Assembly (NCBI RefSeq): GCF_004564355.1
Contig: NZ_CP038266.1
Span: 2,232,001 to 2,296,000 of the forward strand
DNA: 64,000 nt
Direction of reading: 5' to 3'
Source of the DNA: Microbacterium wangchenii
Lineage (GTDB): Bacteria > Actinomycetota > Actinomycetes > Actinomycetales > Microbacteriaceae
The notes below the pieces were generated by a model. It saw nothing but the letters and a program-made list of their open reading frames with translations, did no database searches and was not told the origin of the DNA. A program made the position numbers and the translations under genes. Numbering within the stretch: the first letter of the stretch is position 1; every line of letters starts with the position of its first letter. Below are positions 55,677 to 64,000 of the stretch, piece after piece.

Positions 55677-56878
55677 GAGGTGGGCCCCACTTCATCCTTG
55701 CGGTCGTCCAGGCCCAGCCGGTCGGCCAGGCCCAGTTCGTCGATGTCGACCTGCGGCAGGTCGACCGCGACGGGGCGCGTATGGGTCGACACGGCCTCAT
55801 CCCCGGGGGCGGGAGCCTGCTCCGTCATCACGGGGGCGGATGCGGCGGCCACGGGTGCGGCCTCTCGCTGTGTCTCGGGGGCGCTCTCCGCGGGACGGAC
55901 CTGCGGGGCGGCGGTGGCGCGGGGTGCCTCGGGCGCCGGCGGCCACACGGATGCCGGCTCTTCGGTGCGCCCGAACTCGTAAGACGTCTCGTGCGTGACG
56001 GCGCCCTCTGGCGCGGCGACGGGGCCCAGGGCGTCGGCGACGGCGGGGGCCAGTTCGTCGGCGGCAGCATCCAGGGCGGCGCCGGCGGCGGGGGCGACCT
56101 GGGCGACCTCGCGCTGCACCTCGAGCACTGCGGTGAGGGCGGCCACCGCGGCGGCTCCCTTCTCAACCTCGGGGGTCAGGCGCGGCAGCCCGGAGGTGTC
56201 GCCGTATCCGCCGTGACGTTCGTCGCGCATCATCTGCCCGTTCTGCAGTTCGATGACACGGCGCTGCATCTGGTCGACGAAGGCGGCCTCGTGCGTGGCC
56301 ATCACGACGGTCGTGCCGCCGGCGTTGATGCGGGCCAGCAGCTGCATGATATCGATGGAGGTACCAGGGTCGAGGTTTCCGGTCGGCTCGTCGGCCAGGA
56401 GCACCTGGGGGCGGTTCACGAGGGCGCGCGCGATCGCGACGCGCTGCTGCTCCCCGCCGGAGAGCTCGTGCGGCAGGCGCTTCTCCTTGCCGCTGAGGCC
56501 CACGAGGTTGAGCACCTCGGGCACGGCCTGCTGGATGAAGCCGCGGGAGGCGCCCGTCACCTGGAGAGTGAAGGCGACGTTCTGGAACACCGTCTTGGTG
56601 GGCAGCAGGCGGAAGTCCTGGAACACCGCACCGACGTGACGGCGGAAGTAGGGCACCTTGCGGTTGGACAGGGTCCGCAGGTCGCGGCCCAGCACGACGA
56701 CGCGGCCGCTGCTGGGAGTCTCTTCGCGCAGGATCAGGCGCAGGCACGACGACTTGCCGGACCCGGAGGCGCCGACGAGGAAAACGAACTCCCCGCGCTG
56801 CACCTCGAAGTCCACCGAATCAAGGGCGGGTTTGGAGGTGCCGCGATACTTCTTGCTGACGTTTTCGAACCGGATCAT
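55673..56878 (-). CDS. ftsE: cell division ATPase FtsE with long low-complexity tail
   Basis: This is the ATPase half of FtsEX, 401 residues long against about 225 in E. coli. The ABC domain is complete: Walker A LVGASGSGKSSCLRLILREE, Q loop VFQDFRLLPTKTVFQNV, signature ELSGGEQQRVAIARALVNRP and Walker B VLLADEPTGNLDPGTSIDIM. The switch His is in VVMATHEAAFVDQM. Beyond about residue 230 lies an Ala/Pro/Glu-rich tail that is probably disordered and ends LGLADRLGLDDRKDEVGPTS. It forms an operon with ftsX. Confidence 0.95.
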   Translation of the reverse strand: MIRFENVSKKYRGTSKPALDSVDFEVQRGEFVFLVGASGSGKSSCLRLILREETPSSGRVVVLGRDLRTLSNRKVPYFRRHVGAVFQDFRLLPTKTVFQNVAFTLQVTGASRGFIQQAVPEVLNLVGLSGKEKRLPHELSGGEQQRVAIARALVNRPQVLLADEPTGNLDPGTSIDIMQLLARINAGGTTVVMATHEAAFVDQMQRRVIELQNGQMMRDERHGGYGDTSGLPRLTPEVEKGAAAVAALTAVLEVQREVAQVAPAAGAALDAAADELAPAVADALGPVAAPEGAVTHETSYEFGRTEEPASVWPPAPEAPRATAAPQVRPAESAPETQREAAPVAAASAPVMTEQAPAPGDEAVSTHTRPVAVDLPQVDIDELGLADRLGLDDRKDEVGPTS

Positions 56879-56949
56879 GGCGCATCGAGCCTAAGCTCCG
56901 GTCGCGCGACACCCTGCAGTGACGCGCCGCCCGCACCGATGCCGCGGGC

Positions 56950-58059
56950 TCAGTCGTCGTCTTTGCGCTTGCGCCAGCGGATGCCGGCGGCGATGAGACC
57001 GTCGAGGTCGCCGTCGAAGACGGAGGCGGGGTTGCCCACCTCGTAGCCGGTGCGGAGGTCTTTCACGAGCTGCTGGCCGTACAGGAAGTAGGAGCGCATC
57101 TGGTCGCCCCAGCTCGCCGTGATGGTGCCGGCGAGTTCCTTCTTCTTCGCCGCCTCCTCCTCGCGCTTGAGCAGGAGCAGGCGGGTCTGCAGCACGCGCA
57201 TGGCGGCCGCGCGGTTCTGGATCTGCGACTTCTCGTTCTGCATCGACACGACGATGCCGGTCGGAAGGTGCGTGAGGCGCACGGCGGAGTCGGTGGTGTT
57301 GACCGACTGGCCTCCGGGGCCGGACGAGCGGAACACGTCCACGCGCAGGTCGCCCTCGGGGATCTCCACCTCGACGGCCTCCTCCATGACGGGGATGACC
57401 TCGACGGCGGCGAAGCTCGTCTGGCGCTTGTCGGCAGAGCCGAACGGGCTGATGCGGGCGAGGCGGTGCGTGCCGGCCTCGACCGACAGCGTGCCGTACG
57501 CGTACGGCGCGTCGATCTCGAACGTGGCGGACTTGATTCCCGCGCCCTCGGCGTAGGAGGTGTCCATGACCTTCACGGGGTACTTGTGGCGCTCGGCCCA
57601 GCGCAGATACATGCGCATGAGCATCTCCGCGAAGTCAGTGGCGTCGTCGCCGCCGGCGCCCGAGCGGATCGTGACGACGGCCGAGCGGTCGTCGTACTCG
57701 CCGTCCAGAAGCGTCTGCACTTCCAGCTGGCCGATGACGTCCTCGAGCTCGGCGAGCTCGCGACGCGCCTCCTCGGCGGTGTCTTCGTCGTCCATCTCGT
57801 TGGCGAGCTCCACGAGCACGTCGAGGTCGTCGAGGCGCTGCTCGATCTCGGTGATGCGACGCAGCTCGGTCTGACGGTGGCTGAGGGCGCTGGTGACTTT
57901 CTGCGCCTTGTCGACGTCGTCCCACAGATCGGGAGCGCCGGCCTCCTCGCTCAGGCGGGCGATCTCGGCGGTGAGCGCCTCGACGTCCACAACGGCCTTG
58001 ATGTCGCCGAACGTGGAGCGCAGGGCCTGGATGTCGGCGGAGAGATCGAATTCGAGCAT
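56950..58059 (-). CDS. prfB: peptide chain release factor 2
   Basis: This 369-residue factor terminates translation at UGA and UAA. The tripeptide anticodon SPF is in [16 protein letters not shown], and the catalytic GGQ is in [20 protein letters not shown]. The reading frame is uninterrupted from [20 protein letters not shown], so the programmed +1 frameshift at an internal UGA found in E. coli prfB is absent here. It is upstream of ftsE on the same strand, 71 bases away. Confidence 0.97.
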   Translation of the reverse strand: MLEFDLSADIQALRSTFGDIKAVVDVEALTAEIARLSEEAGAPDLWDDVDKAQKVTSALSHRQTELRRITEIEQRLDDLDVLVELANEMDDEDTAEEARRELAELEDVIGQLEVQTLLDGEYDDRSAVVTIRSGAGGDDATDFAEMLMRMYLRWAERHKYPVKVMDTSYAEGAGIKSATFEIDAPYAYGTLSVEAGTHRLARISPFGSADKRQTSFAAVEVIPVMEEAVEVEIPEGDLRVDVFRSSGPGGQSVNTTDSAVRLTHLPTGIVVSMQNEKSQIQNRAAAMRVLQTRLLLLKREEEAAKKKELAGTITASWGDQMRSYFLYGQQLVKDLRTGYEVGNPASVFDGDLDGLIAAGIRWRKRKDDD

Positions 58060-58195
58060 GGCAGTTCAGCCTACCGCCGCCGGGGCTCCGCCCCGCCGCG
58101 GACGGTCCTGCGTCGCACGGGCGGCAGTGGCCGCGGTTATCCACAGATCCGAGATCATTCGAACAAATGTCCGAGGGTCCTGCGAGAATCGAGGC

Positions 58196-59662
58196 ATGTC
58201 CAGCCCCACCGCCGCCATCGCCGAGGCCCTCTCAGCACTGGATGCCGCGTGGGGAGACGCACCCGACACCAGCGCACTCCCGGATGCGACCGTCAAGCTC
58301 ATCAACGAGCGTGTCGCCGACCTCCGCCGCCGCGTCGACGGGCTGCACGCACGCGTGGCGGCGGAGGTGGCTGCGCGGTCGCGTCCGGAGCTGGGCACCG
58401 AGGGATTGGCACGGAAGAACGGATTCCGGACGCCTGCGAAGCTGATCGCGGAGGCGACCGGCGGCCACACCGCGGACGCGGTGCGGCTGATCCAGGTGGG
58501 TCAGGCGACCGCTCCGCGCATGTCACTGTCGGGCGAGATCCTCCCGGCGAAGCATCCGCACATCGCCGCTGCACTCGACGCCGGCAGCATCAGCGTGACC
58601 GCGGCCGGCGCGATCACGACCATGCTGGATCGGGTGTCGCTGCGCCTCGACGAGGCAACCCGCGACCATGCCGAGAAGACCCTCGCGCGAAAGGCTCCAC
58701 TCCTCACCTACGACGAGCTCCTTGCGGTACTGCGCCGCGCGGAGGCGCATCTGGATCCCGACGGCCTCGAACCGCGGGTCACCGAGCAGCACGGCGAGCG
58801 GTCCCTGAAGATCGCGCAAGACGCGGCCGGAATGACGGTCCTCACGGCGCGGCTCGACCCGGAGTCGGCCGCGCCCGTCGTAGCCGCGATCGAGGCCATC
58901 GTCACCCACCAGCTTCGGACGTCGCGCGGTCACAACGCAGTGCCACCGACGACCGGGAACGGCGGCGATGACGTGACGGACCCTTCCGACGGAGCGGACG
59001 ACGCGGACGCCGGCCGGTCCTGGCGTCGCACGGGCGCAGCCGTCGAAGAATCGCGCTCGCTCACACAGATGCGTGCCGATGCGCTGGCGGCGATCTGCCG
59101 TCATGCCATCGGCTGTGATCGTGACGCACTCCCGTCCTCGGCCGTGACCGTGGTGGTGCGGATGACGCTCGACGATGTGCGAGGCGGCGCAGGTGTCGCC
59201 ACCATCGACGGGATGGAGGCGCCCATCGACGCCGGAAGCGCACGGCGGATGTCCGCTGCTGCCGACATCATCCCCTGCGTGCTCGGCACCGACAGCGAAG
59301 TCCTGGACTGGGGTCGGGCCAAGCGCCATTTCACGTCCGCGCAGCGGCTCATCCTCGTCGAGCGCGATGGCGGGTGCTCGTCGTGCCATCTGCCACCTGC
59401 CTTCACCGAGGCGCACCACATCCAGTGGTGGGAGCGGGATTCCGGGCCCACCGACCTCGATAACGCGATCCTGCTGTGCACGTCCTGCCACCATCGCGTG
59501 CACGCCGACGGGTGGGAGATCCGCATCGACACCCCGCCGGGGGCGCCACCCAGCGCAGGCACGGTCTGGTTCATTCCTCCCCCGCACGTCGACCCGACCC
59601 GGACGCCCCGACTCGGCGGTCGACGTCGGTTCGATCCCCTCGCATGGGGTCTGACAGCCTGA
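58196..59662 (+). CDS. DUF222/HNH endonuclease-domain protein
   Basis: This is a 488-residue protein. The DUF222 domain covers most of the N-terminus (GLARKNGFRTPAKLIAEATG, ILPAKHPHIAAALDAGSISV, RLDPESAAPVVAAIEAIVTH). The C-terminal HNH/zinc domain is GGCSSCHLPPAFTEAHHIQW, then TDLDNAILLCTSCHHRVHAD. These proteins are numerous in Microbacteriaceae genomes, but their function is unproven. GAGAAT shortly before the ATG at 58196 fits a leaderless start. It is divergent from prfB. Confidence 0.92.
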   Translation: MSSPTAAIAEALSALDAAWGDAPDTSALPDATVKLINERVADLRRRVDGLHARVAAEVAARSRPELGTEGLARKNGFRTPAKLIAEATGGHTADAVRLIQVGQATAPRMSLSGEILPAKHPHIAAALDAGSISVTAAGAITTMLDRVSLRLDEATRDHAEKTLARKAPLLTYDELLAVLRRAEAHLDPDGLEPRVTEQHGERSLKIAQDAAGMTVLTARLDPESAAPVVAAIEAIVTHQLRTSRGHNAVPPTTGNGGDDVTDPSDGADDADAGRSWRRTGAAVEESRSLTQMRADALAAICRHAIGCDRDALPSSAVTVVVRMTLDDVRGGAGVATIDGMEAPIDAGSARRMSAAADIIPCVLGTDSEVLDWGRAKRHFTSAQRLILVERDGGCSSCHLPPAFTEAHHIQWWERDSGPTDLDNAILLCTSCHHRVHADGWEIRIDTPPGAPPSAGTVWFIPPPHVDPTRTPRLGGRRRFDPLAWGLTA

Positions 59663-59747
59663 CGTGGTGCCTCTCGGCGCCCCGCCTGCGGCAAGCGCAG
59701 CGAGCCGACGGGCGGTGCCGCGCCGGGGCCTGGCTAGGGTGGAATCG

Positions 59748-61022
59748 ATGACGGATTCGCCGCGGCACGTGCTCGGGCGCTTCGCCCCGATGATCTACGG
59801 GCCGACGCTCCTGTTCGCGCTCGGCGAGGGCGCGGTGCTGCCCCTCATCCCCGTGATCGCGAACAACCTGGGTGCCGACGTGGCCGTGGCTGCTCTGGTG
59901 GCCTCCGCCCTGGTCGTGGGGCAGTTGTGCGGCAACATCCCCGCCGGATGGGTCGTCGCCCGGTACGGCGAGCGTCCGGCGATGGTGGGGGCCGGTCTCC
60001 TCGCCCTGGGCGCGATCGTGGCCCTGGCCCTCGCCCCCAACCTGGCGCTGTTCGCCGCCTCGGTGTTCCTCATCGGATTCTGCGCGGCCGCCTTCGGCCT
60101 CGCCCGCCACTCGTTCATGACCACGCGCGTGCCGCTGGTGTTTCGCGCCCGGGCACTGTCGCTCCTGGGCGGCACCTTCCGGCTGGGGATGTTCCTCGGC
60201 CCGTTCGTCTCGGCGGCGCTGCTGGCGATCTTCGCCGACGAGCATGTGGCCATCTGGTTCTTCGGGGTGACGCTCCTCGGCGCTGTCCTGCTCGTCCTGT
60301 TCGGACGCGACCCCGAGGAGGCTCTGGTCGCGGAGGAGCGCGCGGCGCGGGCAAATGCCCGGGATGCCGCGGCCGAAGACAGCGGCGAGGCGGTCACCGG
60401 TTCGATCCCCACTCTCGAACGCGCGGGCGTCTTCCGCACGATGTGGCGGTTCCGCGGGGTCCTCGGGCGACTGGGCCTGGCCGCCGCATCCCTGTCCGCC
60501 GTCCGTTCCGCTCGGCAGGTGGTGCTGCCGCTGTGGGGCGTCTCCATCGGCCTGGACGCGCAGACCATCGCGCTCGTGGTCGGAGTCTCGGGCGCCATCG
60601 ACTTCGCGCTCTTCTACGCCAGCGGTCAGGTGATGGACCGCTTCGGCCGGCTGTGGGCAGCCCTGCCTGCGATGCTGCTGATGGGCGCCGGGTTCCTCGC
60701 CCTCTCGCTCACTCACGACACCGCGGACCCGGGCCTGTGGTTCGGGATGTTCGCCGCCGTGCTGGGCGTGGGCAACGGCCTCTCCAGCGGACTGCTGCTC
60801 ACCCTCGGCGCCGACTCCGCCCCACAGGACGACCCGGCACCGTTCCTCGGTTCGTGGCGCACGCTCACCGACGCGGGCGGCGCGGCGGCTCCGCTGCTGG
60901 TCTCGGCCGTGACCGCCGTACTGTCACTGCCGATCGCGATCGCCCTGGTCGGCGCGATCGGGTTGCTGGGCGCGGCCGGGTTCGTGCGGTGGGTGCCCCG
61001 CTACGTCCCGCGCATCCCCTGA
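59748..61022 (+). CDS. MFS transporter
   Basis: This 424-residue membrane protein has about 12 hydrophobic segments. They include MIYGPTLLFALGEGAVLPLI, VAVAALVASALVVGQLCGNI, GAGLLALGAIVALALAPNLA and ALVGAIGLLGAAGFVRWVP. The loop GWVVARYGERPAMVGAGLLA carries the MFS motif A pattern. A soluble central loop of about 50 residues divides the halves. TAGGGT before the ATG indicates leaderless transcription. It is probably a proton-coupled exporter; the substrate is unknown. Confidence 0.9.
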   Translation: MTDSPRHVLGRFAPMIYGPTLLFALGEGAVLPLIPVIANNLGADVAVAALVASALVVGQLCGNIPAGWVVARYGERPAMVGAGLLALGAIVALALAPNLALFAASVFLIGFCAAAFGLARHSFMTTRVPLVFRARALSLLGGTFRLGMFLGPFVSAALLAIFADEHVAIWFFGVTLLGAVLLVLFGRDPEEALVAEERAARANARDAAAEDSGEAVTGSIPTLERAGVFRTMWRFRGVLGRLGLAAASLSAVRSARQVVLPLWGVSIGLDAQTIALVVGVSGAIDFALFYASGQVMDRFGRLWAALPAMLLMGAGFLALSLTHDTADPGLWFGMFAAVLGVGNGLSSGLLLTLGADSAPQDDPAPFLGSWRTLTDAGGAAAPLLVSAVTAVLSLPIAIALVGAIGLLGAAGFVRWVPRYVPRIP

Positions 61023-61042
61023 CCGCGCACCCCTGACCACGG

Positions 61043-61465
61043 TCACCGCAGCGCGTTGCGGCTCGTCGCCGTCGCCGACAGGGCGACCCCGTCGGGCACG
61101 AAGATCGTGATGACCGGCGGATGCCACGTCCCGGTCACCGTCACGCGCGCCGAGAGCCCGTCCGCCGCCGTCGCCGACACGAGCGCCGCACCCTCCCCCA
61201 CCGCATCGACCATCTCCTGCGCCGCCGTGCGGACGAGGCCATCCGTCAGAGCGGTGCGCGGCTGGCCCGACTCCACGACGAGGGTGAAACCGTCCGCGGC
61301 GGCGAGCGCGGAGGCATCGGCGAGCGCGTCCAGTCGCTTCTGCGCGAGGTAGAGCGACGTCGCGTTCACGCACACAAGCACCAGCACGAGGGCGAAGACG
61401 GCGTAGCCGATCGTGAGCAGGAGGACGCTCCCCCGGTCGTCGGCGAGCGGTCGGGCCGGCCTCAT
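61043..61465 (-). CDS. TadG-like pilus assembly protein
   Basis: This 140-residue protein starts MRPARPLADDRGSVLLLTIG. One N-terminal membrane helix (YAVFALVLVLVCVNATSLYL) is preceded by the DRGS motif of Tad pseudopilin-like proteins. The helical stretch AQKRLDALADASALAAADGF is typical of the TadG-like group. Its start overlaps the upstream gene stop by four bases. It is the last gene of the Tad operon visible here. Confidence 0.8.
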   Translation of the reverse strand: MRPARPLADDRGSVLLLTIGYAVFALVLVLVCVNATSLYLAQKRLDALADASALAAADGFTLVVESGQPRTALTDGLVRTAAQEMVDAVGEGAALVSATAADGLSARVTVTGTWHPPVITIFVPDGVALSATATSRNALR

Positions 61466-61935
61466 CCGTCTCTCCAGAACCGGGAGACCTTCTGCGCCGA
61501 CGAGGCCTCGAGCGGGATACTCGCCAGCCGGTCGAGGCCCAGCACCGGCGGCACGAACGGCAGCTGCACCTCGGTGCGCACCGTGACGACGACCGTCGCG
61601 CCGGCCTCGGGGCATGCCGAGCCCGCGTCGCGGCAAGACACGTCGATCTCCACCCTCTCGGCGTCCAGGCCGTACTCCGACACGATCGTCGCCAGGATGC
61701 CGGATGCCCGGGCGTCGGCGGCATCCGCGCCCTTGGCCGTGGCCACCGCCCGCGCGATGTGACGTGCGCCGGATTCGGCGCCGAGGCTCTGACTCTGGAT
61801 CATCCCCAGCGCGATCACGAGGTAGACCACCGGCACGAGCAGCAGGAGTCCGACGAAGATGAACTCCACGGCCGCCGATCCGGTGTCGTCGGCGGCGCGT
61901 GCCCTGAGCTCAGTCCAGGGATTCCAGCGGCGCAT
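61462..61935 (-). CDS. TadE-family pilus assembly protein
   Basis: This 157-residue protein has the motif ADDTGSAAVEFIFVGLLLLV, followed by VPVVYLVIALGMIQSQSL. This is the TadE signature, with GSAAVEF as the prepilin-like cleavage and membrane region. A soluble domain with two Cys (VSCRDAGSACPEAG) follows. It overlaps its upstream neighbour by 26 bases and its downstream one by four. Confidence 0.88.
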   Translation of the reverse strand: MRRWNPWTELRARAADDTGSAAVEFIFVGLLLLVPVVYLVIALGMIQSQSLGAESGARHIARAVATAKGADAADARASGILATIVSEYGLDAERVEIDVSCRDAGSACPEAGATVVVTVRTEVQLPFVPPVLGLDRLASIPLEASSAQKVSRFWRDG

Positions 61936-62326
61936 GAGCGGTCACCTCCAGCGCCCGCTCCACTCCCAGCAGTCCGAGCAGCGGCAGCGTGGTGCGCACG
62001 GTCACCCGTACCGCCGGGGCACCCGCATCCGCCGACTCCGCCACCGTGATGTCGCCGGCGTAGGCCTCACCGACGGCACGCGCCACCAACTCGCGCGTGC
62101 GCTCGGCGCCCTGGGCCAGGGTCGTGTCGGCGAGGGCGGCGTGGAACGCTCCTTCGACGGCCGCGTCGTGGGCCACATTGCGCACGTACACCCCCAGCGC
62201 GAGCTGGATCACCGCGAGCGTCAGGAGGGTCAGGAGCGCGCCGACCAGGACGAACTCGACCGGAGAGGAGCCGGCGTCGTCGGCCAGGGCTCGCCGAACC
62301 CGGTGCCCGAGCGACTCCCCGTGCAT
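61910..62326 (-). CDS. TadE-family pilus assembly protein
   Basis: This 138-residue protein has the TadE motif LADDAGSSPVEFVLVGALLT, then LLTLAVIQLALGVYVRNVAH. The C-terminal part is short and strand-rich (APAVRVTVRTTLPLLGLLGV). It is a second TadE-like pseudopilin, nine bases from the Flp-like gene in the same operon. Confidence 0.88.
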   Translation of the reverse strand: MHGESLGHRVRRALADDAGSSPVEFVLVGALLTLLTLAVIQLALGVYVRNVAHDAAVEGAFHAALADTTLAQGAERTRELVARAVGEAYAGDITVAESADAGAPAVRVTVRTTLPLLGLLGVERALEVTAHAPLESLD

Positions 62327-62335
62327 GGACGTGCC

Positions 62336-62533
62336 CTACAGGCCCGATACGCGCGCGATGGCCTGCTCGAACAGCTGCGCGAGCGCCGGGCCGGCCAGCG
62401 CCCAGATCACCACGACCAGCCCGGCGGTCATGAGCGTGATCAGCACCCAGCCGGGTACGTCGCCGCGCTCGTCCGCTACGGCATCGCCCCACGCCGTGCG
62501 CAGACGCTGCATCCCGCGATGGATCCGTTGCAT
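62336..62533 (-). CDS. small Flp-pilin-like/TadE-like membrane protein
   Basis: This 65-residue protein starts MQRIHRGMQRLRTAWGDAVA behind GGAGG. DERGDVPGWVLITLMTAGLV and VVIWALAGPALAQLFEQAI form the single helix and short tail. Its size and position between tadC and tadE genes match the small pilin subunit seen in actinobacterial Tad loci. Confidence 0.78.
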   Translation of the reverse strand: MQRIHRGMQRLRTAWGDAVADERGDVPGWVLITLMTAGLVVVIWALAGPALAQLFEQAIARVSGL

Positions 62534-62553
62534 GCGAACCCTCCTTCCCGGCG

Positions 62554-63483
62554 TCAGCCGATTCCCAGTCGAAGCAGAAAGATCCCCGGAAAGACGGCGT
62601 AGAGAACGCTCAGGGGCAGAATCAAAAACACCAGCGGGATGAGCATCAGGATCTCCTTGCGGCCCGCCTGCTCGATCAGCGCGCGCTTGGCGCCTTCCCG
62701 CGCATCGGTGGCCTGAGCCTGCAGCACGTGTGCGAGCGGCGCGCCGCGCTCCAGCGCAGCCACCACCTGGTCGAGCGCACGGGAGAGCGCGGGAACCTCC
62801 AGCCGCCGGCCCAGCGCGGTGAGCGCGTCGGGAAGGGGCTCCCCGGTGCCGACGGCCAGGAGGGCGCGGCGGATCTCTCCGGTGAGCTCGCCCGACCCGA
62901 TCTCGCCCACACGCCGCAGCGAGTCGAGGATCCCCTCCCCCGCCGACAGGCACAGCGCGAGGAAGTCCAGCACTGTGGGGAGCTCCTCCTCGACCCGCTG
63001 CGTCCGGCCGCGGGCGGCCCACGTCAAGCGCGCGTCGTACAGCACGACCGCGGCGGCGGCGAGGACCGGCGCCACGATGACGGCGGGCGGCGCGAGGCGT
63101 CCGGCGAGGGCGAGGGCGACGATGAGCAGCCCTCCCGCCGCGAGTCCGGCGAGCGCCCACGCGAGCTGACGCGCACGGAAAGCGCCAGCATCCATTCGCC
63201 ATCCGGACTGGCTCAGTCGCCGGTCCAGGGAGTCCGACCCGCCGACGGCTCCTGTCGCCCGCGCCACGGCCCCACGGGTGGCCTCGCGGATCGTCGGCAC
63301 AGGTGAGAGCGCCGGGCCGAGTCCGAGTGGGTCGGTCACGTCCCGGATGTACGGGGCGACGCGCCGGGCCAGACTCGGTGCGCTGACCCGCGGGGCGAGC
63401 GAGACGAGGAGGCAGACACCGATGCCGAGCGTCGTGCCCAGGATGATCGCGATCGCCGATTCGGTGAGGAAGCCCGGGCTCAT
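62554..63483 (-). CDS. Tad secretion membrane protein TadC (T2SS F family)
   Basis: This 309-residue inner-membrane platform protein of the Tad pilus starts MSPGFLTESAIAIILGTTLG. The conserved cytoplasmic block is EEELPTVLDFLALCLSAGEG, then VVAALERGAPLAHVLQAQAT and RALIEQAGRKEILMLIPLVF. It ends in a final membrane helix. Its start overlaps the stop of the TadB-like gene by four bases. Confidence 0.9.
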   Translation of the reverse strand: MSPGFLTESAIAIILGTTLGIGVCLLVSLAPRVSAPSLARRVAPYIRDVTDPLGLGPALSPVPTIREATRGAVARATGAVGGSDSLDRRLSQSGWRMDAGAFRARQLAWALAGLAAGGLLIVALALAGRLAPPAVIVAPVLAAAAVVLYDARLTWAARGRTQRVEEELPTVLDFLALCLSAGEGILDSLRRVGEIGSGELTGEIRRALLAVGTGEPLPDALTALGRRLEVPALSRALDQVVAALERGAPLAHVLQAQATDAREGAKRALIEQAGRKEILMLIPLVFLILPLSVLYAVFPGIFLLRLGIG

Positions 63484-64000
63484 CCGAACCACCTCCGGGG
63501 CTCGGGGAGGCGCCCGATCCGCACCATCAACCGGAACGCGATCACTGAGACGAGGCCGCCCGCGAGGATGAGGCCCACGCCCTCCGGGCTCGCATACGCC
63601 GAGGCCCCCTCTGGCCGCAGCGCCAGGAGGACGAGGATCACCCACGGCGCGACGACCCCGAGCACCGCCGCGCCCCGGATCCACGACTGGCGCGCCTCGA
63701 CCTCTCCACGGAGGAGTGCATCGGCGCGCACCGAAGTCGCCAGCGCCCTCAGCACCGTGGGCAACTCGGTGCCGCCGACCTGCCGTGCCATCCGCAGCGT
63801 CTCGATGATGCGGTCGGCAACAGGGTCGGCCAGCGCCGTCTTCAGACGCCGGATGCTGGAATCGAAGTGCCCGGACGCGTGCACGTCCACCGCGAAAGCC
63901 GCGAAGGCGGAGCGCAGCGGCGGCGGACCCGCCGTGGCGAGACTGGAGACCGCGTCGGGCAGCGACATCCCCGCCCGCACCGAGGCGATGAGCAGATCGC
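63480..64000 (-). CDS. Tad secretion membrane protein TadB (T2SS F family, partial)
   Basis: This is the C-terminal part of a second platform protein, cut by the right edge of the window. Visible are RAGMSLPDAVSSLATAGPPP, MARQVGGTELPTVLRALATS, EVEARQSWIRGAAVLGVVAP and two membrane helices at the end. With tadC it forms the platform that works with the CpaF/TadA ATPase, which should lie beyond the window. Confidence 0.88.
   Translation of the reverse strand, partial: DLLIASVRAGMSLPDAVSSLATAGPPPLRSAFAAFAVDVHASGHFDSSIRRLKTALADPVADRIIETLRMARQVGGTELPTVLRALATSVRADALLRGEVEARQSWIRGAAVLGVVAPWVILVLLALRPEGASAYASPEGVGLILAGGLVSVIAFRLMVRIGRLPEPRRWFG

Noticed and set aside
57268..58971. 567-codon plus-strand frame over prfB
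   Set aside because: It is antisense to most of prfB, whose SPF and GGQ motifs are unmistakable, and runs on into the DUF222/HNH gene in the wrong frame.

Overview
The window is high-GC actinobacterial DNA and most resembles Microbacterium or a close relative in Microbacteriaceae. Supporting signs are many leaderless ATG/GTG starts directly behind a TANNNT -10 box, a DUF222/HNH protein, a DUF6226-type protein, a Tad pilus locus, a tmRNA tag ending in FALAA, and the ssrA / SIMPL gene / smpB / ftsX / ftsE / prfB neighbourhood.

Layout: 1-3.4 kb holds an ECF41/SigJ-type sigma factor (cut by the left edge), divergent from two alpha/beta-hydrolases and a Rossmann-fold protein. Matched promoters of the ECF41 type face both ways between them. 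3.4-6.4 kb holds small conserved genes: a frameshifted ASCH gene, a DUF6226-like gene and an MpaB-family oxygenase. 6.7-8.4 kb is a toxin-antitoxin-like pair, an IrrE-like protein without its HExxH motif followed by a PIN-like protein. 8.4-14.4 kb has small membrane and secreted proteins and an ECF sigma/anti-sigma-like pair.

14.4-42 kb is a mosaic accessory region. Two 2,128-bp IS21-family copies with clear target duplications lie here, one splitting a HAD phosphatase gene in two. It also has remnants of IS30, IS481 and IS3 elements, a decayed zeta-type toxin, and a roughly 260-bp gene fragment present twice, one copy of which shows the empty site of the second IS21 insertion.

The most interesting content is at 22-27 kb: a histidine kinase/response regulator pair, a class III lanthipeptide synthetase (LanKC), and an easily missed 41-residue precursor peptide gene that starts inside the 3' end of lanKC. 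The precursor has a LLxLQxLE-like leader motif and two consecutive SxxSxxxC motifs, the labionin pattern of labyrinthopeptins. A strong hairpin ends the operon. No ABC transporter or leader peptidase is visible nearby. Neighbours include an orphan TatA, two Tat-signal proteins and a DUF1906-type glycoside-hydrolase-like protein.

38-48 kb holds hypothetical genes, a methionine aminopeptidase divergent from an XRE regulator with two operator-like repeats between them, a DUF4365-like nuclease candidate, lipoproteins and a serine recombinase. 48-64 kb looks like conserved chromosome: a WS/DGAT acyltransferase, flavodoxin, EamA transporter, LysR regulator, tmRNA, smpB, ftsX, ftsE, prfB, HNH protein, MFS transporter and a Tad pilus operon running off the right edge. 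All calls come from reading the sequence; no database search was run.
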